DNA from: Bradyrhizobium sp. sBnM-33
Lineage (GTDB): Bacteria > Pseudomonadota > Alphaproteobacteria > Rhizobiales > Xanthobacteraceae
Length of the DNA stretch: 64,000 bases
NCBI RefSeq assembly: GCF_032917945.1
Contig: NZ_CP136624.1
Location: 8,789,001-8,853,000 of the forward strand
Direction: 5' to 3'
Below, piece after piece: positions 17,557-26,949 of the stretch. Position 1 is the stretch's first letter. Every line of letters begins with the position of its first letter. The notes under the pieces are model-generated. The model ran no database searches. It saw only the letters and a program-made list of their open reading frames with translations, and was not told the origin of the DNA. Position numbers and translations under genes: made by a program.

Positions 17557-17628
17557 GTCGTCCCTCAGACTGATGGTGTCAATAACCGGAGTCGGGCGAG
17601 CCCGCTCCAAGCATCATCGAGGGACGAC
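17557..17628 (+). ncRNA. Structured leader of the IS110 transposase, candidate bridge RNA part
   Basis: GTCGTCCCTC (17557-17566) pairs perfectly with GAGGGACGAC (17619-17628), extended by TGATG / CATCA. Inside, GGAG-T-CGGG and CCCG-CTCC form a second hairpin with a CGAG loop. The 3' arm covers the transposase ribosome-binding site, two bases before the ATG. IS110-group elements are known to encode bridge RNAs in the non-coding left end; assigning this stem to that RNA is inference. Confidence 0.45.
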
Positions 17629-17629
17629 C

Positions 17630-18664
17630 ATGTACCACTATGCCGGAATCGACGTGTCTTTGAAAAGCTCGACCATTTGCGTGGTCGATGGCGCGGGCAA
17701 GATTTTGCGTGAGGCGAAGGTGGCGAGCGAGCCGGAGGCCCTGATCGCCTGGTTTCGGTCGTTGGGGCTTTCGCTCGAGCGGATCGGCCTGGAGGCAGGT
17801 CCTCTGTCGCAATGGCTTTACGCGGCGCTGCGCGAAGCGAAGTTTGCGGTCGAGCTTTTGGAGACGCGGCACGTCCGCGATGCCTTCAAATCGATGCCGG
17901 TGAAGTCGGACCGCAATGATGCCCGCGGGATCGCGCAACTGATGCGGCTGGGCTGGTTCCGCCCGGTGCACTGCAAGTCGATCGAAGCGCAGGAGACGCG
18001 TGCGGTTCTGACGGCGCGCAAACTGCTGCAGTCGAAGCTGCGCGACGTCGAGAACAGTCTGCGTGGCGTGCTCCGGGGCTTTGGCCTGAAGGTCGGCAAG
18101 ACCACCGAATGCACGTTCGCCAGCCGTATCCGGGAGCTGGTCGCCGGCCATCCTGGACTGGAGCTGGTGGCAAAGGCGCTGCTCGAAGCCCATGCCGTGC
18201 TGCGGCGCGAGTTCAGCAGCCTGGACAAGCGAACCCAGAAGCTCGCCCGATCGCATCCGCCGGCCAGGCTTCTGATGACAACGCCGTCAGTCGGTCCGAT
18301 CGTCGCTCTCACCTATGCCGCTGCGATCGATGATCCGAAGCGATTCCGCGCATCCAAGGCCACAGGCGCGCACTTCGGACTGACCCCGAAGAAACATCAG
18401 TCGGGGCAAAAAGACTACACCGGCCGCATCAGCAAGATTGGCGATGCCTCGGTGCGGGAGGCACTCCACCAGGCCGCTCACGTCATGCTGACCAAACCGA
18501 TCAAGGGCTGCTCGGCGCTGAAGAGCTGGGCGATGCGGATCGCCAAACGCGCGGGCATGCGCAAGGCCAAGGTGGCGCTGGCGCGCAAGCTTGCCGTCAT
18601 CCTGCACCGCATGCTTGCCGACGCCAAACCGTTCAACCCGATGGCCAAGGCCACCGCAACCTAA
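17630..18664 (+). CDS. IS110-family transposase (DEDD recombinase)
   Basis: The 344-residue protein starts MYHYAGIDVSLKSSTICVVD. It has an N-terminal RuvC-like domain with the acidic residues in GIDVS, IGLEAGPLSQW and KSDRNDARGIAQLM (the DEDD set). A coiled middle part follows, then the C-terminal Transposase_20 domain (TTPSVGPIVALTYAAAIDD, GAHFGLTPKKHQSGQKDYTG) with the conserved Ser region near GDASVREALHQAAHVML. Length and motifs fit an intact enzyme. The element sits between the DUF423 gene and argB. Confidence 0.95.
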   Translation: MYHYAGIDVSLKSSTICVVDGAGKILREAKVASEPEALIAWFRSLGLSLERIGLEAGPLSQWLYAALREAKFAVELLETRHVRDAFKSMPVKSDRNDARGIAQLMRLGWFRPVHCKSIEAQETRAVLTARKLLQSKLRDVENSLRGVLRGFGLKVGKTTECTFASRIRELVAGHPGLELVAKALLEAHAVLRREFSSLDKRTQKLARSHPPARLLMTTPSVGPIVALTYAAAIDDPKRFRASKATGAHFGLTPKKHQSGQKDYTGRISKIGDASVREALHQAAHVMLTKPIKGCSALKSWAMRIAKRAGMRKAKVALARKLAVILHRMLADAKPFNPMAKATAT

Positions 18665-19086
18665 GCAAGGAGCATCGATCGATTCCGGGCGGGCCAAGAC
18701 ACCAGGCTCTCCCCGAGCGAAGTCCCTCGCCGGGACGATGGATCCGGTCAGGCCGCCATCCGGGAAGTCGGCTCACAACCACGCACCCCGTAGATTGGCC
18801 GGCCGGTTCCTCATGCACCCCAGAAGGTGACGGCCTCAGCGCCGATCCCGTACAGAAGCAAGTGCCCGGCAAGTGGACCAAGCAAGAGGGATTGACAAAC
18901 CAAGGCCCGTTACAGAAGCCCGGATGGAGCGAAGCGCAATCCGGGGCCGATGCCGCCACTTGATGGAGGTTTCCCGGATTTCGCTTCGCTCCATCCGGGC
19001 TACGGCCTTCGCGATCCCCACTTTGCGCCCTGCGCGCCAATCGGATAGAACCCGGCCCGACATTTGAGAATGGCGAGACCCGCTTC
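18665..19086. other. Gap after the transposase: IS right end and repeat
   Basis: This 422-base stretch has no gene. Its first 240 bases are probably the right non-coding end of the IS110 element. 18917-19001 is a family C palindrome, and the last 85 bases precede argB. Confidence 0.6.
18917..19001. repeat. Palindromic repeat, family C
   Basis: The arms AGCCCGGATGGAGCGAAGCG and CGCTTCGCTCCATCCGGGCT are perfect inverted copies around a short centre (GATGCCGCCACTTGATGGA). Confidence 0.85.
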
Positions 19087-19983
19087 ATGACATCAGCGCA
19101 AGATATCAGCCCGCTCGATCAGGCCCGCATCCTGTCGGAAGCGCTCCCGCACATGCAGCAATATGACGAGGAAACCATCGTCATCAAATATGGCGGCCAC
19201 GCCATGGGCGCGGAGGAAACCGCCAAGGCGTTTGCGCGCGACATCGTGCTTCTGGAGCAGACCGCGATCAATCCTGTCGTGGTGCATGGCGGCGGCCCGC
19301 AGATCGCGACCATGCTCAAGCGGCTCGGCATCCAATCGGAATTTGCCGCCGGGCTGCGCATCACCGATGCCGCCACGATCGAGATCGTCGAGATGGTCCT
19401 GGCGGGCTCGGTGAACAAGCAACTCGTCGGCTACATCAACGAGGCCGGCGGTAAGGCCGTCGGACTGTCCGGCAAGGACGGCAACATGGTGAAGGCGACC
19501 AAGACGTCGCGGACCATGGTCGATCCCGATTCAAACATCGAGAAGGCGATCGATCTCGGCTTCGTCGGCGATCCCGACAAGATCGATCTGACGCTGTTGA
19601 ACCAGTTGATCGGTTATGAGCTGATCCCGGTGCTGGCGCCGCTCGCGACCTCGCATGACGGCCAGACGCTCAACGTCAACGCCGACACCTTTGCCGGCGC
19701 GGTGGCCGGCGCGCTGAAGGCCAAGCGGCTGTTGCTTCTCACCGACGTTCCCGGCGTGCTCGACAAGTCGAAGAAGCTGATTCCGGAACTGTCGGTGAAG
19801 GACGCGCGAAAGCTGATCGCCGACGGCACGATTTCCGGCGGCATGATCCCGAAGGTCGAGACCTGCATCTACGCGCTGGAACAGGGCGTCCAGGGCGTCG
19901 TCATCATCGACGGCAAGATGCGGCACGCGGTCCTGCTCGAATTGTTCACCAATCAGGGCACCGGCACGCTGATCCATAAGTGA
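19087..19983 (+). CDS. argB: Acetylglutamate kinase
   Basis: The 298-residue ArgB phosphorylates N-acetyl-L-glutamate in arginine biosynthesis. It shows [11 protein letters not shown] (Lys-Gly-Gly loop), [16 protein letters not shown], the substrate loop [39 protein letters not shown] and the C-terminal [14 protein letters not shown]. The N-terminal extension ([20 protein letters not shown]) is that of the arginine-sensitive, hexameric type. It is separated from yihA/DUF423 by the IS110 element. A family A palindrome follows 22 bases after the stop. Confidence 0.97.
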   Translation: MTSAQDISPLDQARILSEALPHMQQYDEETIVIKYGGHAMGAEETAKAFARDIVLLEQTAINPVVVHGGGPQIATMLKRLGIQSEFAAGLRITDAATIEIVEMVLAGSVNKQLVGYINEAGGKAVGLSGKDGNMVKATKTSRTMVDPDSNIEKAIDLGFVGDPDKIDLTLLNQLIGYELIPVLAPLATSHDGQTLNVNADTFAGAVAGALKAKRLLLLTDVPGVLDKSKKLIPELSVKDARKLIADGTISGGMIPKVETCIYALEQGVQGVVIIDGKMRHAVLLELFTNQGTGTLIHK

Positions 19984-20005
19984 TGCACGAGCGGCAAAAG
20001 AAAGT

Positions 20006-20094
20006 CGTCATGGCCGGGCTTGTCCCGGCCATCCACGCCTTTATCGGCTGCAGCAGGAAAGACGTGGATGCCCGGGTCAAGCCCGGGCATGACG
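20006..20094. repeat. Palindromic repeat, family A
   Basis: The left arm CGTCATGGCCGGGCTTGTCC and a right arm ending CCGGGTCAAGCCCGGGCATG/ACG flank inner CCACGCCTTT / AAAGACGTGG. A frame running through it (VVMAGLVPAIHAF) is an artefact, not the true start of the next gene. Confidence 0.85.
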
Positions 20095-20141
20095 AGCGGG
20101 GAACACGGCGGCCAACACGCTCCGCGTTAACTCGCATTCTG

Positions 20142-21128
20142 ATGTCATTGCCGGCCGCCGCGATGTCGCTGTTCGCTTCTTCACTGCCCGCGTTCGCCGA
20201 CTTAAAACTCTGCAACCGCATGAGCTACGTCGTCGAGGCCGCGATCGGCATCGACGAGAAATCGGCGACCGCGACGCGCGGCTGGTTCCGGATCGATCCG
20301 GCCGCCTGCCGCGTGGTGCTGCAGGGCGCGCTCACCGCCGACCGCATCCTGTTGAACGCGCGCGCACTCGGCGTCTACGGCGCCTCGCCGATCCCGCAGA
20401 ACGGCAGCGACACGCTGTGCATCGCGCCGGACAATTTCGTCATCGCCGCCGCCCGCCAATGCCGCGGCAATCAGACGCCGGCACTCTTCACGCAAATCAC
20501 GCCGACGCGGACCGACGACGGCAATCTCGTTGCCTATCTCGCCGAGGATTCCGAGTATGACGACGAGCAGGCGCGGCTCGCCGGCATCCAGCGGCTTTTG
20601 GTGATTGCAGGCTATGACGCCGCCCCGATCGACGGCGTCGACGGGCCGAAGACGCAGGCCGCATTGAGCGCCTTCTTGAAGAGCCGCGGGATGGCGACCG
20701 AAATCGTGCAGTCGCAGAATTTCTTCGCCACCATGATCGACGCTGTGCAGAAGCCTTCCTCCACCGGGCTGACCTGGTGCAACGACACGCCGCACAGGAT
20801 CATGGCCGCGGTCGCAACCGACGACGGCAAGGCGGTGACCAGCCGCGGCTGGTACCGCATCGATCCCGGCAAGTGCCTTCATCCCGATGTGATCGGTCAA
20901 CCCAAACAGGTCTACAGTTTCGCCGAAGCTGTCGACGTTGAAAACCGCGCCATCAAGTACCGGGACAAGCCGTTGAACTGGAGCGGCCCGAAGGAGCTAT
21001 GCACCCGCGACAGCAAGTTCGAGATATCCGAACAGGGCGATTGCGGCACCCGCGGGCTTGCGGCAATCGGCTTTGCGCCGGTCGATATGAGTAGCGGCGG
21101 CAAGACGCTGCGATTTGCGATGCCGTGA
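20142..21128 (+). CDS. Secreted DUF1036 domain protein with two DUF1036 units
   Basis: The 328-residue product starts at the ATG at 20142 with a signal peptide (MSLPAAAMSLFASSLPAFA). Two related units follow: LKLCNRMSYVVEAAIG...TRGWFRIDPAACRVV and LTWCNDTPHRIMAAVA...SRGWYRIDPGKC. Between them is a peptidoglycan-binding-like helix set (LLVIAGYDAAPIDGVDGPKT). DUF1036 proteins are periplasmic with no known function. The longer in-frame start at 19980 would translate the family A repeat and is rejected. Confidence 0.8.
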   Translation: MSLPAAAMSLFASSLPAFADLKLCNRMSYVVEAAIGIDEKSATATRGWFRIDPAACRVVLQGALTADRILLNARALGVYGASPIPQNGSDTLCIAPDNFVIAAARQCRGNQTPALFTQITPTRTDDGNLVAYLAEDSEYDDEQARLAGIQRLLVIAGYDAAPIDGVDGPKTQAALSAFLKSRGMATEIVQSQNFFATMIDAVQKPSSTGLTWCNDTPHRIMAAVATDDGKAVTSRGWYRIDPGKCLHPDVIGQPKQVYSFAEAVDVENRAIKYRDKPLNWSGPKELCTRDSKFEISEQGDCGTRGLAAIGFAPVDMSSGGKTLRFAMP

Positions 21129-21156
21129 TGAAACTACGCTCTCTCAAACTCTTTCC

Positions 21157-21258
21157 GTCATCACCCGCGAAGGCGGGTGATCCAGTACTCCGAGACGCCC
21201 GTTGTTACTCTCAAGGGCCGCGGCGTACTGGATGCCCCGCCTTCGCGGGGCATGACAG
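21157..21258. repeat. Palindromic repeat, family B
   Basis: The left arm CGTCATCACCCGCGAAGGCG, with GATCCAGTACTCC, is mirrored by the right arm GGCGTACTGGATGCCCCGCC ...GGGGCATGACAG. Confidence 0.85.
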
Positions 21259-21270
21259 CGAGGATGTACG

Positions 21271-21963
21271 ATGAAAACACCCCGCCCCTTCAGCCACATC
21301 GACACCTGGGTGTTCGATCTCGACAACACGCTGTACCCGCACCACGTCAATCTGTGGCAGCAGGTCGACGCGCGGATCGGTGAATTCATCAGCGCGTACT
21401 TGAAAATCTCCGCGGAAGACGCCCGCGTGATCCAGAAGGACTATTACCGCCGCTACGGCACCAGCATGCGCGGCATGATGACGGAGCATGGCGTGCACGC
21501 CGACGACTATCTGGCCTACGTCCACAAGATCGATCACTCGCCGCTGGAGCCGAACCCCGCGATGGGGGCAGCGATCGCGAAACTTCCCGGACGCAAGCTG
21601 ATCCTGACCAACGGCTCCACCGACCACGCCGGCGCGGTACTGGCGCGGCTCGGCATCGGCGAGCATTTCGAGGCGGTATTCGACATCATCGCCGCCGAAC
21701 TGGAGCCGAAGCCGGCGCCGCAGACCTATGAGAGATTCCTGCGCGTCCACGGCGTCGATCCTGCCAAAGCCGCGATGTTCGAGGATCTCGCCCGCAATCT
21801 CGTGGTACCGCATCAGCTCGGCATGACCACGGTGCTGGTGGTGCCCGACGGCGCCAAGGAAGTGGTGCGCGAGGACTGGGAGTTGGAAGGCCGCGATGCG
21901 GCTTACGTCGATCATGTGACGGACGATCTGACGGGGTTTTTGGAGCAGTTGAGCAGAAAGTAG
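21271..21963 (+). CDS. Pyrimidine 5'-nucleotidase-type HAD hydrolase
   Basis: The 230-residue HAD enzyme has motif I WVFDLDNTLYP (nucleophile Asp in FDLDNT), motif II KLILTNGST, Lys of motif III near LEPKPAPQTYERF and motif IV AAMFEDLARNL. The spacing and the NLWQQVDARIGEFISAYLKI cap helix fit the Sdt1/phm8-like pyrimidine 5'-nucleotidase group, which dephosphorylates UMP/CMP. The stop codon TAG is the first three bases of a family C palindrome. Confidence 0.88.
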   Translation: MKTPRPFSHIDTWVFDLDNTLYPHHVNLWQQVDARIGEFISAYLKISAEDARVIQKDYYRRYGTSMRGMMTEHGVHADDYLAYVHKIDHSPLEPNPAMGAAIAKLPGRKLILTNGSTDHAGAVLARLGIGEHFEAVFDIIAAELEPKPAPQTYERFLRVHGVDPAKAAMFEDLARNLVVPHQLGMTTVLVVPDGAKEVVREDWELEGRDAAYVDHVTDDLTGFLEQLSRK

Positions 21964-22045
21964 CCCGGATGGAGCGAAGCGTAATCCGGGGAATGTCTCG
22001 CAACTGGTGAACAATCCCGGATTGCGCTTCGCTCCATCCGGGCTA
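21961..22045. repeat. Palindromic repeat, family C, supplying a stop codon
   Basis: TAGCCCGGATGGAGCGAAGC and GCTTCGCTCCATCCGGGCTA are perfect inverted arms. The leading TAG is the stop of the HAD gene. A half of a family B arm (TGGATCACCCGCTTTCGCGG) follows to about 22080. Confidence 0.85.
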
Positions 22046-22156
22046 CGACGCTGGATCACCCGCTTTCGCGGGCGATGACAGCGAACCTGCCTTGACTCTC
22101 CCCCTCCAAATCCCGAAAAAGCCCCCCGCTTCGCCCGAAATCCCGAGGAAATCCCA

Positions 22157-23002
22157 ATGTCCCTCTCCGCGCTCGAATCCACCGTCAACTCCGCCTTCGA
22201 TGCCCGCGACGGCATTTCGACCTCGACCAAGGGCGAGGTTCGCGAGGCCGTGGATCACGCGCTCGAACTGCTCGACAAGGGCGAGGCGCGCGTCGCCGAG
22301 CGCGAGGCCAGCGGCAACTGGAAAGTCAATCAGTGGCTGAAGAAGGCGGTGCTGCTGTCGTTCCGCCTCAACGACATGGGCCAGATTCCCGGCGGCCCCG
22401 GTAAGGCATCCTGGTGGGACAAGGTGCCGTCGAAATTCGAGGGCTGGGGCGAGAACCGTTTTCGCGATGCGGGTTTTCGCGCCGTGCCCGGCGCGATCGT
22501 GCGCCGCTCGGCCTTCATAGCCCGTAACGTTGTGCTGATGCCGTCCTTCGTCAATCTCGGCGCCTATGTCGATGAGAGCACCATGATTGACACCTGGTCG
22601 ACCGTTGGTTCCTGCGCGCAGATCGGCAAGCGCGTGCATATTTCCGGCGGCGTCGGCATCGGCGGCGTGCTGGAGCCGCTGCAGGCCGAGCCTGTAATCG
22701 TCGAAGACGATTGCTTCATCGGCGCGCGCTCGGAGGTCGCCGAGGGCGTGATCGTGCGCAAGGGCGCGGTGCTGGCGATGGGCGTATTCCTCGGCGCCTC
22801 CACCAAGATCGTCGACCGCGAAACCGGCGAGACCTTCATCGGCGAGGTTCCTGAATACTCTGTCGTGGTTCCCGGCGCCCTGCCCGGCAAACCGCTGAAG
22901 AACGGCCAGCCCGGCCCGTCCACCGCCTGTGCCGTGATCGTCAAGCGCGTCGACGAGCGCACCCGGGCCAAGACCAGCATCAACGAGCTGCTGCGGGATT
23001 AA
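22157..23002 (+). CDS. dapD: 2,3,4,5-tetrahydropyridine-2,6-dicarboxylate N-succinyltransferase
   Basis: The 281-residue DapD carries out the succinyl-CoA-dependent acylation in lysine/diaminopimelate synthesis. Seen are the N-terminal helical domain, then [40 protein letters not shown] and [18 protein letters not shown], the left-handed beta-helix with the trimer active site. It is the first of the dapD - DUF805 - dapE group on the plus strand. Confidence 0.97.
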   Translation: MSLSALESTVNSAFDARDGISTSTKGEVREAVDHALELLDKGEARVAEREASGNWKVNQWLKKAVLLSFRLNDMGQIPGGPGKASWWDKVPSKFEGWGENRFRDAGFRAVPGAIVRRSAFIARNVVLMPSFVNLGAYVDESTMIDTWSTVGSCAQIGKRVHISGGVGIGGVLEPLQAEPVIVEDDCFIGARSEVAEGVIVRKGAVLAMGVFLGASTKIVDRETGETFIGEVPEYSVVVPGALPGKPLKNGQPGPSTACAVIVKRVDERTRAKTSINELLRD

Positions 23003-23072
23003 TCGAACCGGGGACTTTTCCCGCGCGACTAACGTACCGGATCGCGGGCTTCCGCCCTCCGGAGCGTTGGGC

Positions 23073-23714
23073 ATGAACTGGACCTGGTACCTGTTCCGAT
23101 TCGATGGCCGTATCAACCGCGCCAAGCTGTGGCTGGCCGGGCTGATCATGCTGGGCTTTCTGGGCACGGTGATCGTAGCAATCCAGAGCCTGTTCGGCGG
23201 ACCGACATCGATCAGCATTGGTACCAAGGACATCTTCAAGCTGGTGAATCCCGACGTCTATCGGACGCTGAAGCTGGCCGACTTCCCTACGCTCCTCGTC
23301 AAGCTGCTCGGCACCGCGCTTCTGCTATGGGTTCATCTCGCCACCTCGATCAAGCGACTGCACGACCGCGACAAGAGTGGATGGTGGATGTTGCCGTTCT
23401 TCGTGCTGCCCGGTCTCTATAACGAGTTCGCGGACCAGATGCCCGGTTATTACCTGCCGCGGCTCCTCGGCTTGATGGCACTTATTTTTGGCTTCTGGGG
23501 CTTCGTCGAGATCTACTGCCTCAAGGGCTCGCAAAAGACCAACCGGTTCGGCCCCGACCCGCTGGCGCCGCAGCCGCGGCCCGATACGCGGCCGCGCTGG
23601 GATCAGCAGAGCGAGATCGAAATGGTGCCGCACAAGGCTAATGCCCACTTTCCGAAGTTCGCGTTCCCTCGCGGCGACTATCTTTCGCGAACTTCGAAAA
23701 GCAATAGGCATTAG
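23073..23714 (+). CDS. DUF805 membrane protein with repeat-encoded tail
   Basis: The 213-residue protein starts MNWTWYLFRFDGRINRAKLW, the usual DUF805 opening. It has about four membrane helices and the RLHDRDKSGWW motif, and ends its domain with VEIYCLKGSQKTNRFGPDPL. The last 26 or so residues (HKANAHFPKFAFPRGDYL onward) are encoded by a long inverted repeat at 23637-23715 and are probably not part of the conserved domain. GGAGCG lies upstream of the ATG; the in-frame TTG at 23067 is less likely. Function unknown; members are often linked to cell envelope. Confidence 0.8.
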   Translation: MNWTWYLFRFDGRINRAKLWLAGLIMLGFLGTVIVAIQSLFGGPTSISIGTKDIFKLVNPDVYRTLKLADFPTLLVKLLGTALLLWVHLATSIKRLHDRDKSGWWMLPFFVLPGLYNEFADQMPGYYLPRLLGLMALIFGFWGFVEIYCLKGSQKTNRFGPDPLAPQPRPDTRPRWDQQSEIEMVPHKANAHFPKFAFPRGDYLSRTSKSNRH

Positions 23715-23715
23715 C
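23637..23715. repeat. Long inverted repeat at the end of the DUF805 gene
   Basis: The left arm starts GCTAATGCC and ends CGAAGTTCGCG; the right arm CGCGAACTTCG ... GGCATTAGC is its inverse. It overlaps the gene end and includes the stop codon. Confidence 0.8.
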
Positions 23716-23727
23716 AGATTCAACATT

Positions 23728-23805
23728 CTAGTGCCGCTTTTCGATTTGAAGTCCCTAACCGAACTTGCAGCTTGCGCTGTAGGGACTTCAAATCGGCGGC
23801 ACTAG
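23728..23805. repeat. Second long inverted repeat before dapE
   Basis: CTAGTGCCGC...CGATTTGAAGTCCCTA and TAGGGACTTCAAATCG/GCGGCACTAG are near-perfect inverted arms, with three extra T on the left. It lies 32 bases before dapE and could form a strong RNA hairpin. Confidence 0.85.
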
Positions 23806-23837
23806 CCCGCCGCCGGTTTGGCGTGTTAAGCCGGGCT

Positions 23838-25025
23838 ATGAATGACGCTGTTTCCATTACCCGCGAGCTCGTCCGCTGCCCTTCTGTCACCCCTGCCGAT
23901 GCCGGTGCGCTCGGCGTGCTCGAACGCCTTTTGAAAGACGCCGGCTTCGAGGTGCATCGCGTGACCTTCGGCGAACCCGGCACCGCCGATATCGACAATC
24001 TCTATGCCCGGATCGGCACCGAGGCGCCGCACATCACCTTTGCCGGCCATACCGATGTGGTGCCACCTGGCGACGAGGCCGCGTGGACGCACGGCGCATT
24101 CTCCGGTGAGATCAAGGACGGTTTCCTCTATGGCCGCGGCGCGGTCGACATGAAGGGCGGCATCGCCTGCAGCGTCGCAGCCGTATTGCAATATCTCGCC
24201 GACCACGGCGGCAAGCCCAAAGGCTCGATCTCGTTTCTGATCACCGGCGACGAAGAGGACATTTCGGTCAACGGCACCATCAAACTGCTGAAATGGTGCG
24301 CCGAGCGCGGTGAAAAATTCGATCATTGCGTCCTCGGCGAGCCATCGAATGTCGAGGTGCTGGGTGATTGCATCAAGATCGGCCGCCGCGGCTCGCAATC
24401 CGGCACGCTCTATGTCGACGGCGTGCAAGGCCATGTCGCCTATCCGCACCGCGCATCGAACCCGGTACCGGACATTTCGCGGCTGATCGTGGCGCTTTCC
24501 GACGAGCCGCTCGATCACGGCAGTGCGCAGTTCCAGGCCTCCAACCTCGAATTCACCTCGGTCGATGTCGGCAACACCGCAAGCAATGTCATCCCCGGAC
24601 AGGCGCGCGCAAAGTTCAACATCCGCTTCAACGACAACCACACCCAGGAAACCCTGCGCGCGCTGGTCGAGGAACGGCTGGCAAAAGCCTGCGGCAACCG
24701 CATCCGCGCCCGCATCGTGTGGGAGTATTCCAACTCCAACGTGTTCGTCACAAAACCCGGCGCGTTCACCGATCTCGCGGTAAGCGCGATCGAGGAAGTC
24801 ACCGGACGCAAGCCGGAGCTCTCGACATCCGGCGGCACCTCGGACGCGCGCTTCATCTCTAACTACTGCCCGGTGATCGAGTTCGGACTCGTCGGCCAGA
24901 CCATGCACCAGATCGACGAACGCACGCCGGTGTCCGATCTGGAGAAGCTGACGAAGATTTATCGCGGGGCGTTGGAGCGGTATTTTGCGTTGCTCACCGG
25001 CGTCATCATCCGCCCAGAATCGTAG
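23838..25025 (+). CDS. dapE: Succinyl-diaminopimelate desuccinylase
   Basis: The 395-residue zinc metallopeptidase starts at the ATG at 23838 ([20 protein letters not shown]). The M20 signature is complete: [12 protein letters not shown] with the first zinc His, [13 protein letters not shown] with bridging Asp, [13 protein letters not shown] with catalytic Glu, the dimerisation domain [15 protein letters not shown], and [11 protein letters not shown] toward the end. It releases succinate to give LL-diaminopimelate. The longer start at 23772 would translate the inverted repeat. The stop TAG opens a family C-like repeat. Confidence 0.97.
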   Translation: MNDAVSITRELVRCPSVTPADAGALGVLERLLKDAGFEVHRVTFGEPGTADIDNLYARIGTEAPHITFAGHTDVVPPGDEAAWTHGAFSGEIKDGFLYGRGAVDMKGGIACSVAAVLQYLADHGGKPKGSISFLITGDEEDISVNGTIKLLKWCAERGEKFDHCVLGEPSNVEVLGDCIKIGRRGSQSGTLYVDGVQGHVAYPHRASNPVPDISRLIVALSDEPLDHGSAQFQASNLEFTSVDVGNTASNVIPGQARAKFNIRFNDNHTQETLRALVEERLAKACGNRIRARIVWEYSNSNVFVTKPGAFTDLAVSAIEEVTGRKPELSTSGGTSDARFISNYCPVIEFGLVGQTMHQIDERTPVSDLEKLTKIYRGALERYFALLTGVIIRPES

Positions 25026-25098
25026 GATGAGTAGAGCGCAGCGATACCCATCATCTCGCCGGTAACGCGATGGGTATCGCTTCGCTCCACCCATCCTA
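25023..25098. repeat. Palindromic repeat, family C-like, supplying a stop codon
   Basis: The arms TAGGATGAGTAGAGCGCAGC...ATACCCATC and GATGGGTATCGCTTCGCTCC ACCCATCCTA are imperfect inverses. The leading TAG is the dapE stop. Confidence 0.75.
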
Positions 25099-25119
25099 CG
25101 AAGCCGGCGTCGTGGTCAG

Positions 25120-25857
25120 CTAATACTCTACCCGCACCAGATACAGCCCTTCCGGCGGGGCGACGGGGCCGCAGGCGGCGCGGTTGCGGGCGGCTAAGGC
25201 CGCGGCGAGGTCGTCGGCGCTCCAGCGGCCTTCGCCGACCCATACCAATGAGCCCACCATCGAGCGCACCTGGCTGTGCAGAAACGAGCGCGCCGAGGTG
25301 AGGATCGAAACCGCATCGCCTTGCCGGATCACATCGAGCTGGTCGAGCGTCTTCTCCGGGGATTTCGCCTGGCACTCGGTGTCGCGGAAGGTGGTGAAAT
25401 CGTGCTTGCCGAGCAGCCTCTTGGCTGCGACGTCCATCGCATCCGTATCGAGATGCCGCGGCACCCGCCAGCTCCGCTTGATATCGAGAGCGAGATTGGC
25501 GCGGTGATTGGTGATCCGGTAGCGGTAGTGGCGCCGCTTGGCGGAGAAACGTGCCTCGAAATCATCGGCGACGATTTCCGCCGAAAGCACCCCGATCGGG
25601 TGCGGACGCAGATGCGCATTCAGCCCGTCGCGCAGGCGGCCCGGCGGAAACGGCTTTTGGATATCGCAATGCGCGACCTGCGCCAGCGCATGAACCCCGG
25701 CATCGGTGCGGCCCGAGCCATGGACGCGCACGTCCTCGCCGCAGATCGCCTTCACCGCAGTTTCCAACGCGCCCTGCACGGTCGGCGCGTTATCCTGGAT
25801 CTGCCAGCCGGAGAACGGCGTGCCGTCATATTCGATGATGAGTTTGTAGCGGGGCAT
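25120..25857 (-). CDS. truA: tRNA pseudouridine(38-40) synthase
   Basis: The 245-residue TruA has [20 protein letters not shown], the catalytic Asp in [26 protein letters not shown] and [19 protein letters not shown]. It modifies the anticodon stem-loop of many tRNAs. It is on the minus strand downstream of fmt, from which it is separated by a family B palindrome. It ends with YLVRVEY as typical for the family. Confidence 0.96.
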   Translation of the reverse strand: MPRYKLIIEYDGTPFSGWQIQDNAPTVQGALETAVKAICGEDVRVHGSGRTDAGVHALAQVAHCDIQKPFPPGRLRDGLNAHLRPHPIGVLSAEIVADDFEARFSAKRRHYRYRITNHRANLALDIKRSWRVPRHLDTDAMDVAAKRLLGKHDFTTFRDTECQAKSPEKTLDQLDVIRQGDAVSILTSARSFLHSQVRSMVGSLVWVGEGRWSADDLAAALAARNRAACGPVAPPEGLYLVRVEY

Positions 25858-25872
25858 CTCAATCCAGTGGGG

Positions 25873-25977
25873 CTGTCATCATCCGCGAAAGCGGATGATC
25901 CAGTACGCCGCGGCATCGCGGCTCAATCTCTAAAGGCCGCAGCGTACTGGATACCCCGCGTTCGCGGGGTATGACAG
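25873..25977. repeat. Palindromic repeat, family B
   Basis: CTGTCATCATCCGCGAAAGC ... GATCCAGTACGCC is mirrored by GCGTACTGGATACCCCGCG ... GGGGTATGACAG. Confidence 0.85.
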
Positions 25978-25979
25978 TG

Positions 25980-26915
25980 CTAAGAAAACCGCGCACCAGC
26001 CTTCAGCGGCGTGCCGCGCAAGAAATCCGGCGCCTTCATCCGTGCCTTGCCTTCGCGTTGCAGTTCCAGAATGCGGATTGCGCCGTCACGGCAGGCGATC
26101 GTCAAACCATTGTCGAGCACCTCACCGGGAGCACCGGCTCCCTTCGCCAACTCACAGCGCAGAATCTTGACCCGCGCCGGCTCGCCGTCGGTGGACAACT
26201 CGCACCAGGCGCCCGGAAATGGCGACAGCCCATGAACATGCCGCAGCACCTCCCGCGCCGGTCGCTTCCAGTCGATCCGCGCCTCGGCCTTGTCGATCTT
26301 GGCGGCGTAGGTCACGCCGTCTTCGCTTTGTTTCTTGAGCTGCAACCCGCCACGCTCGAGCCCGCCCATGGCGCGCACCATCAGGTCGGCACCGAGCGGC
26401 GCCAGCGCATCGTGCAGGTCGGCCGCCGTCATGGCGTCCGTGATCGCGAGCCGCTCGGCCATCGCGACGTCGCCGGTGTCGAGGCCAATGTCCATCTTCA
26501 TCACCATCACACCGGTCTCGGCATCACCGGCCATGATAGCGCGGTTGATCGGGGCGGCACCGCGCCACCGCGGCAGCAGCGAAGCATGCAGGTTGAAGCA
26601 GCCGTAGCGCGGCGCATCGAGAATGGCCTGCGGCAGGATCATGCCGTAGGCGACAACGACGGCGGCGTCGGCATTGCGCGCGCGGAATTCGGCCAGCGCT
26701 TCCGGCGTTTTCAGCGTCGTGGGTGTCAGCACAGGTATGCCGAGCCGCCGCGCCTCCTGCTCGACGGGGGTCGGCTGCAATTGGAGGCCGCGGCGGCCGC
26801 CAGGCTTCGGCGCACGGGTGTAGACGGCTAAGACCTCGTGGCCGTGGGCCACGAGTTCGAGCAGCGTCGGCACTGCGAAATCGGGCGTGCCCATGAAGAT
26901 CAGGCGGAGTGGCAT
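25980..26915 (-). CDS. fmt: Methionyl-tRNA formyltransferase
   Basis: The 311-residue Fmt formylates initiator Met-tRNA using 10-formyltetrahydrofolate. Visible are [19 protein letters not shown], the catalytic [20 protein letters not shown] with Asn-His-Asp equivalents ([13 protein letters not shown]), and [17 protein letters not shown] followed by the C-terminal OB-like domain. It runs in the order def-fmt-truA on the minus strand, the usual arrangement in rhizobia, but with palindromes between the genes. Confidence 0.97.
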   Translation of the reverse strand: MPLRLIFMGTPDFAVPTLLELVAHGHEVLAVYTRAPKPGGRRGLQLQPTPVEQEARRLGIPVLTPTTLKTPEALAEFRARNADAAVVVAYGMILPQAILDAPRYGCFNLHASLLPRWRGAAPINRAIMAGDAETGVMVMKMDIGLDTGDVAMAERLAITDAMTAADLHDALAPLGADLMVRAMGGLERGGLQLKKQSEDGVTYAAKIDKAEARIDWKRPAREVLRHVHGLSPFPGAWCELSTDGEPARVKILRCELAKGAGAPGEVLDNGLTIACRDGAIRILELQREGKARMKAPDFLRGTPLKAGARFS

Positions 26916-26949
26916 GAGGTAGAGATTCCCGGGAACGATTTATTTTACT

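Larger units (their letters stand above)
17460..18910 (+). mobile_element. IS110-family insertion sequence (limits approximate)
   Basis: The element contains one DEDD-type transposase gene with non-coding ends of up to 170 bases on the left and up to 245 on the right. Exact ends cannot be fixed because IS110 elements have no terminal inverted repeats and make no target duplication. CCGTAGAT and GGCCGGCCG occur on both sides (about 17465 and 18790), which may mark subterminal sequence. A family C palindrome begins at 18917. Confidence 0.75.

Noticed and set aside
19980..20141. Longer N-terminus for the DUF1036 protein
   Set aside because: The added residues are a translation of the family A repeat; the ATG at 20142 starts a proper signal peptide.
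23826..25094. 422-codon minus-strand ORF
   Set aside because: It is antisense to dapE, whose zinc and catalytic motifs are all present.
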